DNA from: Numida meleagris
Lineage: Eukaryota > Chordata > Aves > Galliformes > Numididae
Direction of reading: 5' to 3'
NCBI RefSeq assembly: GCF_002078875.1
Contig: NC_034438.1
Coordinates: 16,167,964 to 16,231,963 of the forward strand
Length of the DNA stretch: 64,000 bases
Shown: in pieces, positions 27,074 through 38,575 of the stretch
Position numbering within the stretch: position 1 is the stretch's first letter
Layout: each line of letters begins with the position of its first letter
The notes under the pieces: model-generated
The model's input: the letters and a program-made list of their open reading frames with translations, nothing else
What the model was told of the DNA's origin: nothing
The model's database searches: none
Translations under genes and position numbers: made by a program

Positions 27074-27689
27074 GAGCCTCTGCAGCCAAGACCTGTTAAA
27101 ATATTCATTTATTTTCCTTGTTGTTTTTGAGACATGGAAACTTTGTCAACCTTGAAACAGAATGAACTGCCAGCAGCGTAGTTGTTTTGAGTAAATATTC
27201 CCAGAATTTCAACACACCACGGATGGCAATGACGTCTCTTTTAATGTTTGTTGTCCTAATTCCAATACACGATACTGAGTGTAAAACACAAGACTGCAGG
27301 TTCTGCTGCAAGAGATTTATGCAGATAAAACAGATCTTAGTAGTTCTGTTTCCTTTCCCCTTTATTTTAAGTTTGCTGTATTATCTCCAGAATTTCTAGT
27401 TATATCAGTTTCTGAAGGAGGTACTCTTTCAAAAGCAACTATCTCAAGGAGTAATTTGACAACGAATAATTCTACTATATGCATTTTAAAAGTTTCTATT
27501 TAAAAAATCTTACTTTTTCCTCTCTTTTAAGAAAGGTCTAGGCTGGACTTTGTTTCATTTTTATTCAGGTAGCAAGCACTGGGCCTCTGAAGCAAAAAGG
27601 GTTGTCTTCTTAAAGTCAGTTCAAGGTAAATGCATAGCTGGAGCAATACCCATTCTTCTGCCCCTCCAAAAAAAACTGGGAATTACCTG

Positions 27690-27875
27690 TTGAAGATGGC
27701 AAGGAAAATATTTTCACACCACCATTAGTCAAACACTGGAACTGGCTGCCCAGAATGGATATGGAGTCCCCATCCTTGGAGGAAGTTAAAACTTGACTGA
27801 GGAAAGCACTGAGCAGCCTGTCCTGAAGATAGTTCTGCTCCAGACATGCTCAGACTGGATGATGTGACCAGAGGC
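27690..27875 (+). mobile_element. CR1 LINE 3' fragment
   Basis: Diverged plus-orientation CR1: tggaactggctgcccagaat, atggagtccccatccttgga, ggaagttaaaacttgactga and gagcagcctgtcctgaagat. It stops without the usual terminal repeat and abuts the next copy. Confidence 0.85.
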
Positions 27876-27886
27876 AAGTAGCTCTA

Positions 27887-28097
27887 GGGAAGGTTTAGAC
27901 TGGATATCAGGAAGAATTTTTTCACATAAAGGCTGGTTAAGACATTGGAGTGAGCTGCTCAGGGAGGTGATGTAGTTGCCATCCCTAGCAGCATTTCTGA
28001 GGCCTGTGAATGCACTTAGGGACACAGTGTAGTGATAGGTGTGGTAGTGTTAGGTGGACGCTTGGACTTTTCCAACCTAAATGATTCTTTGATTATA
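27887..28097 (+). mobile_element. CR1 LINE 3' fragment
   Basis: A second CR1 3' end directly downstream in the same orientation: ggtttagactggatatcagg, aagaattttttcacataaag, gtgagctgctcagggaggtg and ttttccaacctaaatgattc. It belongs to a CR1 type with the cttagggacacagtgtagtg block, which the preceding copy does not show. Confidence 0.9.
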
Positions 28098-28510
28098 CGT
28101 CCAGAGGTCCCCTGCAATGTAGATTCTCCCATGAATCTTATTTTGAGGACTTCCTCAGAAAGTCCTTATTTCTTCAAATCTTACACTTTCATTCCCCTTG
28201 GATCCCCATGCTCAGAACCACATTTATTAATTCCTCAAACTTGGCAGCCCATACCCAGACCTTTATTAATCAGTAAAATAAAATAGCTGACTGTGGAGGA
28301 GAAAATGAGAGAGCTGGAGGATTATTACAAATTAAATGGATATTTTAAAAGTGGGACACCTTTCTCAGGAAGTAGGTAAGAACTGAATAATCTTGCTCAC
28401 CAATAATGGAAGGTACATTTCTTTGCACAAAAACTGCCTTTATTGCTGCTTAACATTACTGTCATTAATGAGGTTAACACTGATCTATGCATTCTTGAGA
28501 TCAAAACAAG

Positions 28511-28715
28511 GTCATCATTTCTTTAGTGAAGCAATGGAACAAGTTGCCCAAAGAGTTGGTGGGTACCCCATCCCTGGAGACATTCAAGGTCAGGCTGGAT
28601 GGGGCTCTGGGCAACTTGATCTAGCTGTAGGTGTCCCTGTTCATTGCAAGGTAGTTGGAATTGATGACCTTTAACAATTCCTTCCAACTCAAATGATTTT
28701 TCTATTCTATTCTTA
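28511..28715 (+). mobile_element. CR1 LINE 3' fragment
   Basis: Plus orientation: gcaatggaacaagttgccca, ccccatccctggagacattc, gatggggctctgggcaactt, ggaattgatgacctttaa, and the terminal attctattct. Confidence 0.92.
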
Positions 28716-31700
28716 GTAGTGCAAATTCCAAAATATTTCTGTGTGCTGGCTTTTCTAACTGCAGTTTCACATGGCAAGCATTATTAAATGTTTGCCACCA
28801 GCCCTGAGACAGGGAAACCAGCAAGTTCACGTTTTTCTTCTGTTGAGACATGGTCTAGATTTTTGCATTTTGTCCAGGTACTGGGCTTGGACCACAAAAT
28901 GCTGATCCACATCTGGAAATATCCCAGTGTTCAGGGTTTTTTCACAGCCCATTAGACTGCAAACTATTCAGAGGCAGAAAATACCCTTATTTTTACATCT
29001 TCCTCAGAGAGTAGAGTAGGAGACCTGGTTCCACTATTTGACCCATTTTTGTGGGTTTCCCACAGACCTCTCAAGATTTATTTATTGCTGGCTGAGTCCC
29101 TGGGGATATAAGAAACAAAGACTAGCACGTTTTTTGCCTGTAGCACTGAGCAGCACTGTGGCGTCTCTGGTTACCATATGTCCTAACAAGCAAATGCATG
29201 GTGCCAGCTCATGCATCTACATGCACTATGCTACAGGCTGAATAAAAGTGTCACACAGGATTCAGATGCGCCACTTTCTTGCCTGCAGGTCTACACTTTC
29301 TCACTTTTTTCCTCTCACTGTTCCTCAGTTTTATGCATGCCAATCTTAGGTTTGAGGGACATAAGCTGAAGGCAAAGGCCTGATGTACCAAGTTTAACTG
29401 AGGGACTTAAGCAAGGGGGCACATTTAGCCTAGGCTTCTTTAATAGTCTGTTCAAAGAAAGAGAGACATTTTCAGTGGGGAATTTAGGAGGGAGGTTAAT
29501 AACACTCTGGAAACTTTTTCCCTTTCCTCTTTCAGGAGGGAGCTACCAATGAATACATTCCTAATTAAGATACCTGGCCAATTGCCTAGAGTTAGGTGAT
29601 ATGAAGCAAGCCACAGTGTAAAAGCTAATAAGGCCAACCCTAGTCCAAAACAGTCCATGCAACAACTTCATTTTCGTAGCAATCCCTCAGACCTGTCCTG
29701 TTTAGCCTTTCTTCTGTTCTTAAACTATCACATGCCAATGACACCATACTCGCTAGCAATGTGCAAGCCACAGCAACTCATCTTTTTCATATAGGTGGAA
29801 GGAACAACAAGCTACCTGGAGTGCCCCAGGAGTCCATGCCAACGAATAGCAGTAATACACATTGCCTATTTCTCTGCCCCCTCCACTCTGTTAAAGAATG
29901 AAGTCCAGCATTTCTACAGAAATGATTCATGAGATTCATATCCTGATTGGGATTTGAGCCCACCACCCCCCAGGACTGCAAGAGAAACTGGCATAGAATT
30001 ACAGAAAAGTTGAAGCATGAAGAAGCTACAAAGAGGGAAGAAATGCAAACCAGACTGAAAACGAAAGGAGAACTGCAGCAGATGTGTTCTTCTGGATTCT
30101 GCAGGAATTTCTTCTTCCTCTCTTGGTCAGTATTTCAGTATCATATACGTGGCTGTCATTTTGTCAATACATAATAATTTTCTACTAGTCCATGTCAGGT
30201 GCATTTTGCTAGCATCCCATGCTGCTTGGGTCAAAGAGAGCTTCCAGAAGCTTCTGGTAGATTCATTAGGCATTGCTTACATTTCCGGGGAGAAAAGACC
30301 TCAGTCTGCTGCAAAGCAAGTTCTGCAGTGCTTTGGGACTCTGCCTGTCTCACTGAAGCCTTTGTGCATGTTCAGTGGATCTGATGCATACCTTTTAACT
30401 GCTTAACACAAATTCAGGGACACCATGTCTCTCTTTAGAGACAAGAAAACATCTTGTAGCTTTTTAAATTTCGATGTTTTCTAGAAAACATGTTTCTTCA
30501 TTTACAGAATGTCATGAAATTAATGTCATTACTTTATATGCTAGAATAGCTAGAAGAGAAAGCAAATCTAGCAGTAGTGTGAAGCTTTTTGTCTTAAGAG
30601 GCTTCCTAGTTTCTCTCTGGCTATCTATTTTTGCCCATACTTTTTTCACTATTAACCTTGCTCTGATACTAAATTAATTTTATAAATATGCAATCAGAGG
30701 TGAGCTTAGTCCAGTTTGAACTAGTGTATATGTTTTTGTGTTTATCTTTGCCTCTGTTTGAGAATCTAATTTCCAAAGAATCCAAACCTGGATCCAAATT
30801 CAGTCTTCACATGGTCCCTGTCACTGCAGAAGGCGCAACCAAAACAGCCAAGCACAACTTTGAAGACCGTTTTATTCTCAGTCCTGATCCAAACACTTGA
30901 ATTCCTCTCTTTTCCCACTCCTTTAATCTAGATTAGAGATAAGATCCTAGGAGCACAGGAAAAAGAGAACATCAACAATAGATATTAATCGCCCTCTATC
31001 AGTCCCTAAGGAGTTCTCAAAATATTTAGTCAGTATGATGTGAGAAACAACAATTAATAAAGAGAAAGAAAAAATGCTAGTAATTACAACAAAGTTTAAA
31101 CCTCAGAGCTAATATGTAATGAAGACCTCTAAATATAATGGAAAAAAAAAAAGAATAAAAAAGAAAGCATAGAAGCATAGTAAAGGAAAATAAATAAAAA
31201 TAAAAAATAAAAATCAAAGCATTGTCCTCCATGCCATAGGGGTCACATGAATTAAATAACTCTAATGTCTTTCCAAAAAGAAAACATCATTAAAAGCCTG
31301 GAAGAATTGAGTTCTGAATTAATTCTCCATCAACATTCAAAACACTTCCCTCTCCCTTCCATCCTGGCATTTTTCCTAGGGCCTCTTTCTTGACCCATGA
31401 AAAACATGTAATAGTCATAAACAGAAAGTAAACTTCTGACCATTAACTGAAGATTAAAACTATGTAAGTAACACACTGGAGTAAACAAATCTTAAACCAA
31501 AAGTATAGACAAGTTCTGAAAGAGGATCTATAAAAGTTAATATATGTATTTTATTGATTTTATTATTGCTTGTATAAGTTGTGTTTGCTAGTCAATTACA
31601 CTTATTAAAGTTCAGTAACTAGCAGATTTCTTTGATTTACAAATAAAATAATTGTTAATTTTTAATGGCACTTCTGCAAAGTATTAGAACACAAATTTTT

Positions 31701-33413
31701 ACCAAACAAATGCTAATTGATGCATTCTGCAAAAGTTTACAGTAGATTAGCTCAACCCAACATTTCTGGAAATTAATGTGGGTCATACCTGATATTTCTT
31801 TTACTGGACATAAATGGACAGCTCTCTTAAAAACAGTCTTACTGCCAACATACAAGGCACTGATGCAGATGACTGTTCAGCAGCCTCTGCTCAGAGCTTC
31901 CTTCCCCTTCTTGCTGGAGCCTCCCAACCTTCTTCCTCATTGCTTTACATCTGCTGATTTTCTTCTCTTTCATCAGACATTTAAAACTCTAGAAACATTG
32001 GTGTTTAATATACTTCACTCTAGGGTAGCAAATTTATTTTTTTCTGAGTTTTTGCTTATTTTCTTGTAAGATACATTTTGATGCAGCCCTACAATATTTT
32101 CATCAAGATGGAACACTGGGGGCATTTTCATTGAGATGGTGAATATGTCACAATTTTAAGATGGTTTCTGATGTGGTTCTTCAGTGACATATATTTTATT
32201 TTATTTTATTTTTGCTGTTAAAAAAAAAACAACAACAACAACAAAAGGAATTGGCCTGGGGAAAATGCCACTGAGATACTGTTAAGAAGTCTGACTTAAA
32301 GCCAAGCAGCATATGCAGAGTGAATGCTCAGTCCACCCACCCATTGTGCTTACAGCCACAGGGGGCTGAGAATAATACCCTATGTGATTTTAACAGAAGT
32401 GTGGTAAAAATATTTTGGTCTAGCTGTTTCAGTTGCTGAAATCAGAGACCTTATTTTTTAATTAAATGTATGTGTTATTTTAGCATAGGTTTTTATTTCT
32501 ACGTTAATGGTACATAACTATACATTTAAAGAACTGCTAAGAAAGCACAACCTGCCACTTAGCATACATAGCACTACTAACAAATTTAACCCAGGTACCA
32601 CTCAACCCTATAAAAGTGATAAACTACTGATAAGGAGTCCGCTATTGCAGAGGTTATGGCCATGGTGCATTTACTAGCTACTTCTTTGCCCACGAGAAAT
32701 CCTATAAAGAACTAGTTGAGTCTCATGTACTTGAGTCTCGTCTAATTTTGAGTAGTCTGGGGACTGGGCTTTAAGCTGGACTAAGAAAAATATAGCTTTC
32801 AGACATAGGCCAGAACTATAAAGGTGAAAAGACGGATCACCTTTGTTCAGTTTTAACTCCTCTGTGCCAGAAACAGCATGATTTAACAAAGAATGTGATC
32901 CATCTTGGACAGCATTCCTTTCAGTTAAAAGAAGGATAATAATTTAGGGCCACCTGATAGCTTGGAAATTGTAGACATGCAAAGCAAAGAGAGGACAGAA
33001 CGCTTTGTTGGCCAGTGTCCCAGGAAACACAAGCTTTAGGAGATAGAGACCTGGTGAAACCATTGCCTCCTCAGATCACTGTGGTGGCCAAAGCAGAAGG
33101 TGGCCCCTAAGACAAGAAGCAAAGTCCTGGTCTCTTCTGGTAGTGCCTCTTGCCTAAGGCTTGGAAAAAATCCATGTTTCAGCCTTAAGGAAAGGAAGCT
33201 TTCTTAGCTAGAATATTAACTACAACCTTCAAAACAAAACTTGTTATTATTTTGTCACAGAAAGCCTGTAGATTTATGAGGCTTTGGGAATGCAATAAAT
33301 TAATCACAGCAGTACTTATTTCTTTGTGTGAAGATTTGCAAAACAAATAATAAAGTGTTGATGAGATTTCTTTACTCCAAAATCTACTTAATCTTGTTCA
33401 ACTGAATCTACAT
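28716..33413. other. Gene-free tract with A-rich simple sequence
   Basis: No recognised gene or mobile element. A-rich low-complexity sequence lies at 31141-31216 (AAATAAA-type). At 32191-32245 a (TTTTA)n run is followed by poly(A) and (AAC)n. Open frames are all under 100 codons. Confidence 0.5.
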
Positions 33414-33963
33414 TGGTTGCTCTGAAAGTAATGCCTCCTATTTATTTCCACGGAAATGACAACTCATACAAAGAGCATAATAACACTACTGGATAGAGGA
33501 AATTCTCAGCTACAAAACACTCTTTTTCAACATAGTCACCACCATTAGTTAGGCATTTTTTTCAGTGATGAACAAGAGCCTGAGTGCCATGCTCATAAAA
33601 ATCTGCAGAAGCAGCGGTAGTCCACTTTCGCTGTCACCACTGTTGAAACGCACCACACACCGCCTCGCTGTGCTCACATGCACTGTTTGGTCTCCACCAA
33701 CATTCAGCAAGTGTCAGTGAATGTCAGTGGGTGCCATTTTTTCCTCATGGGGGAATTCAGTGACACAACTTTGCTTCATACGCACTTCCTTGTCAGGTGC
33801 CATTCTGTTAGACTGCCCCTCTGCTGCCATCTGTCACATGGCAACAAAATGTAATGGGATATCAGTGGGAAGGTTCAACATCTACTGCCATACCACCAAT
33901 ATCTGCCTGTGATATTCTGGGCCAACATCAGAAAATAGGAGGCATTACTTTCAGAGCAGCTTT
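33414..33963. mobile_element. Galluhop (mariner) deleted copy
   Basis: The element is bounded by inverted copies of gctctgaaagtaatgcctcc (left near 33418, right reverse-complemented near 33958). This is the terminal inverted repeat of the chicken mariner element Galluhop. Internal blocks such as attctcagctacaaaacact and ttcaacatagtcaccaccat also match that element. At about 550 bp it is well under the 1.2-1.3 kb expected for an autonomous mariner, so the transposase region carries a large internal deletion. No intact transposase frame remains. The outermost bases differ between the two ends, so the exact TA target duplication is not certain. Confidence 0.92.
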
Positions 33964-35894
33964 CGCAATTTCCTTCTTTAAAATGAGTTATTTTGGAATA
34001 GGTGTAGAAAACCAGCAGATCTGGTAGAATTTGATTGGGATTTCAGGAGTCGCTGATAAAAGTCTCACAAAAAAGCATTCGGATTCTAACTTTGATCGTC
34101 ACTGTATTTATTCTTTATCTGAAACCATCTCCCATAAATTTTACAAAAACTAGATGGTACATTGTAGCATTACAAAGAACTAGCTAGAAAAAAAAAAAAG
34201 AAAGGATTAATAAGGCTAATAAGCACTGAATTTCCAGCAAAATAAATGGAAATAACAAATGGCTTTATCTCTTAAAGTAATGAGTAATTGAATAGAAGCT
34301 TTCCGTTTAAGAAGACTCAGATGTTTTTTATTAAGACCGCTAAAACACTTAATAAACTGTTTCAGAATTTGCCAAATTACTTCCATCTGCATAAACTAAT
34401 AAAATATAAATGATCATTTCCAGTAGTTCTAAAGAGATATTAACGCAAAAGTTGATATATTAAGTATATTTCATAATCTTATTCAGTTCTTATTCTTCAT
34501 CCCACAGTACATTAAAAAATACAGTTTTACACATAATACATGCTGACACCGCAGATGTCCCACCACTCTACAGCCATGCCAGCCTGAATTCCCAGGGACT
34601 TCCATGCTATCTACATGCTACATTGCATCTTGAAAGAGTCTGTTTTCTTAATTGATGATATTGCACTCCTTTTGTTTTTGGCAAGATTCTTTCAGTGGAG
34701 TGACATGATATGAAATAGAATAACCTGATGAAATATAATACGTTAATAACAGTGTTGTACACAGAATACTTTTCATCGTGACATATCCCAAATAGTTTTA
34801 CAGACTACATATAAAAATCATTCTTTACCCACCACTGAAATACAGTTACTGCTGGAGAGGAATAGGGTAAACCATGCCATGCCAGGAATAACAGCTTTTT
34901 TTTTGAGGAAAGGAAGTTAAAAAAAAGGCTTCATGAGAAACAATAATGGGAATATTTAGGGAGACCGGATCCAATTACTAGCATTTGCATTTGGTCAATG
35001 TGTTTAAAGGATTTCTTGTAAATACATGAATCAGTAATAGGGATATAAGTATTTCATTTCTCAAGATTTTTTGTTTCGCCTTTTCTCAGAAACAGTACCT
35101 TAAGCAGCAGGGGAAAATAAAAGACAAAGAAGAAAGAAAGTTATCTATTGAAGGGCTAATTCAAAATTTACTCAAAGGAGAAGGTGCTGTTTATTCACTA
35201 AAAGCCTTCTTCAAAATGTTCATTTTCTTCCAGGTACTAAACAATCCTAATTCTTCTAACTGGAGTAATTTAGGCAATTTATGTATATTCATGTGAAATC
35301 TTATCACATCTGATTCTGAGCCAAGGTGTCATTCAATGAAATATGAAAGTTGGCTGTTGTAAAACTGTTTTTTTATTTGCTCTCTGTGGTATATAATGCG
35401 TGCTCACATATTGATACTGTGAAATGTGAAAAGCAATGGAACTGTGAGCTATGTGCATTTGCAGTATAGGTTTAGCAGTCTTGATTTCAAAAATACAGTT
35501 AAGTTGTTTTAAGTCATCTGAGCCATGGTAATTGACTCTGTATGTTCTACTGGCCTTCACTAGTAGCAAACTCATTAAAAATAACTTAAATCTTTTCCTT
35601 TATGGATTGACAGTGACCCTCATCAGAGGGGTCATTTAATGCACTGGCCTCTTTGCAGCCTGATCATATGCTCTTGCTGCAAAGAATGACTGAAAAATAA
35701 GTCATACGAGAGTAGTAAAGGAGAGGTAGATGGTTCATCCTCTTTCAATTGATAATTACTGCAGCATATAAGTCTACTTTGTTTATAGGGTAGATCTAGC
35801 TAAATATAAGAAAAGAACTTGTTCATTGCTTCTTGGAAACTTGGAAAATTAGTGTACATTGACTTGGAATACACATGAGCAGAGCATTCACTAC
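33964..35894. other. Non-coding, nothing recognised
   Basis: AT-rich sequence without repeats or exons I can name. Confidence 0.45.
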
Positions 35895-36130
35895 CTGAAG
35901 GGTCATAAACTGAGAGTAACAGTTAATGGCAGTAGGTCAAACCGCTGGTAAATTATTCGTGCAGTATCACAGGGATGAGTCATGTCAATACTGATTCACT
36001 GGAAGAAGATAGCAAAACTACAGCAATTAAGTTTGCAGATGATAGAACACAGGAAGGTGAAGCAAACATGCAGGAGGATGGAAGTAATTAAAAAGTCCAC
36101 ACTAAGAGGTAAGGAATATGGGTTTTCAGC
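35895..36130 (+). mobile_element. Degraded CR1-type LINE reverse transcriptase remnant
   Basis: The plus strand reads aattaagtttgcagatgata, coding I-K-F-A-D-D. This is the conserved FADD catalytic motif of CR1-type reverse transcriptase (codons 36029-36043). Upstream, the order of gtaacagttaatggc, agtaggtcaaaccg and cagtatcacagggatgagt resembles the same ORF2 stretch (V-N-G-S, then G-V-P-Q-G-S) in decayed form. Frames are broken throughout. An A-rich run follows at 36133-36165, and possible further LINE-like sequence continues to about 36400. Confidence 0.55.
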
Positions 36131-36132
36131 CT

Positions 36133-36165
36133 GAAAAAAAAAAAAAAAAAGACAAAAAAAAAAAG
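36133..36165. repeat. A-rich tract
   Basis: Two A runs separated by gac, immediately after the LINE remnant. Confidence 0.85.
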
Positions 36166-37940
36166 CAACCTAGTGTAACTGGAGAGTCTAGAATTTCTGG
36201 AAATTAGTAAAAATGAGAAGCAGAAACCATGGACAACTGACTTGATATGCGTAGTGTAACCTAATGCCTAAATTAAAAGTATGTTTCGGGGTTAAACACT
36301 CTGAGGAGAACAAAAGGTTGGAAGAGGCAAGAGGGTCAGAATTAAAAGTCAGGCTTGAAAACTATCTGGAGCGCTGACAAGGAGAGCTGAGTGTGCTAGG
36401 TAATAGCTATCTGGTGTGCTTGAGTTTGACACAATCTGCAAAGTGAAAGGCATCACTCCTGTGGACTTTTTGACCAATGCTACAGGGTAAGTCTCCTGTC
36501 CATTCCTTCCTTGAGGCATCTCTTGAATTTCTACCTTACTGTTACCACAAAAAATACCTTCACCTTATAGTTGCAAACACATTCCCTGTGTGATCTCACT
36601 CTCCAGCTCCTTCCAATCTTCCATTCTGGGAAAATGTCCTATAGATTATGAAAATAGAAAAAAATATTTTTCATAATTTTTTTTGCAACTCTACAGAACT
36701 CCTCCACTTGAAAAAAAAACTATTATGAAGGGGGGATAGGGGCAAATGAAATAATTAAGGATTTAGCCTGTGATCAGGAAGGCTTCAATCTACTCAAGCA
36801 CATATCACCTATTTGATCCCAGTGTTGTTCTGGCTCTTATTCTTCAGTCTTAAGATGGATTTAATACTCCTTCTCTACATCACAGTGGTCTTGGGAGAAT
36901 AAATATGCTACAGATGGTAAAGTGCTCAGACGTTAGCATCCTGAGGCCAAAGGAAATCAAAAGTTATATCCATGTATGTGTCTTTGGAATCATTTGCAAT
37001 TGAATGGACAAAGCTTTCAGAGAACTTGCTAGAGACAATTGCTTAGCTTACAGCACATATTTTATTCAATGAATTTAATTTCTATTATGCTTGTGAATTG
37101 TCCATGAGTGGTTTAGGAGCACTGGAATTCCCACCCCACCATGAGGACAGTTTAATGGAAGGCAGGCATTGTGTCACTGCAGCCAGGGAGTGGAGCTGTG
37201 CGCAGCTTCCCCCATTTCCAGTCTCCCAGCCTCTCTCTAGCATGCACAAGACTAACTTGTATCATTGTTGTCTTTGCATATACATTTAGTTCAGCTGCTT
37301 ACATATAAATATTTCAGTCCAAAATGTAATTTCATGAAATATATGTATTTTTAAATTTATTTACTTTTAGATGTCTCCAGGTATGCCATGAGACTTACTA
37401 GCAAATTGAAGATCCCAGTGGGCATAATGGGATGTTTTTCTCAGAAGAGAAACCAAAATGAGCCCATTGCCATAAGCAATTGTAAACGTGGATGGAATTA
37501 AAGGAATATATCATCCCACAATGAGAAGCAACTCAGCATTAGCCAGCCTACCTTATGCATTTTAACAGTGATGCCTTGTGTGTGGCAATGCTTGTATGAA
37601 TGTTATGCAGTACATTTATAAACTTGACCTGTTTTCTGAGACTAGACAGGGTCTGTGTTTGAGTAGATTTTGGACTTGGTGCAAATATTTACAAATATTT
37701 ACAAACACAGTTCTGCTTTTTACCAGAGAATACTAGATCTGCATTTTTAAGCTAGAGGTTTCTTTTTCAGTAATAGACTTTCTATCTTTTCAACACTCTG
37801 GTTTGACCAAAAGGCATTATTTTTCTTGTTTAAAGATGTTTTCTTTAAACCAGCTTTTCATCAGGAAAAGACTCATTCAAGCTCAAGATCACTTTCTTCT
37901 TACAGAAAACTGCAATTTGACCTTATTCACACTCTTACTG
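36166..37940. other. Non-coding, nothing recognised
   Basis: Contains a short tandem repeat, caaatattta about 2.5 times, near 37681-37706. No gene seen. Confidence 0.45.
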
Positions 37941-38095
37941 TCATTAACTTATTAATTCTTACAACAAGCTTTGAGATCATTATCCACTTACTGAACAGCT
38001 AGGATGTGGAAGCAAAGGCAGACAGAATATGTGTTACTTCTCCAGGGCACAAAGAAATCATCATCAGAAGACAGATTAAAATCCTGATTCCTTGT
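37941..38095 (-). repeat. MIR-type SINE remnant
   Basis: The plus strand reads cattaacttattaattctta caacaagctttgagat, then an A/T-rich centre, gtgttacttctccagggcac and ttaaaatcctgattcc. Order and spacing match the reverse complement of the MIR consensus (attaactcatttaatcctca caacaac.., aagtaacttgcccaaggtcac, ggattcgaaccc). It is strongly diverged, as expected of an insertion that predates birds. Confidence 0.6.
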
Positions 38096-38390
38096 ACAGT
38101 ATTTAGATGGTGCCTTTCCTTTGATAACTCATTGTCTTGTTGCCCTGTGTGTTAATGAAATACAGCATTTCTTAAAGCAGTTGCGTTTTGAACCAGTTAT
38201 AGAGGGACCTAACAATTATGTTAACAGTATCTGAGACCTCCTACGTTTTGAGAAGAACTGAGAGCAAAAGCACATGCCAGGGAAAAGGGGATATGTTTTT
38301 TATCCTCTGAAGGTGAAGTTGCGCAGACAGACCACTAGGCACTAGCTAACATAGCTTTTTCAGCTTACTGGAAAAAGAATAGCATAAAGC

Positions 38391-38575
38391 AGTTCATTTG
38401 GAAGGGACCTACGAAGACCTCTGAGTCAAAGTGTCTGACCACTTCAGGGCTAACCAAAAGTTACAGCACATCACCGAGGGCATTGCCCAAACACCTCTAG
38501 AACACTGTCAAGCATGGGGCAAGAACCACCTCTCCAGAAAGCCTGTTCCAGTGTTTGAACACCCTCATGGAAACC
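38391..38575 (-). mobile_element. CR1 LINE 3' fragment
   Basis: Minus orientation. The plus strand reads agttcatttggaagggacct, gaagacctctgagtcaaagt, gcccaaacacctctagaaca and agcctgttccagtgtttgaa, the reverse complement of an older CR1 3' region. Confidence 0.88.
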
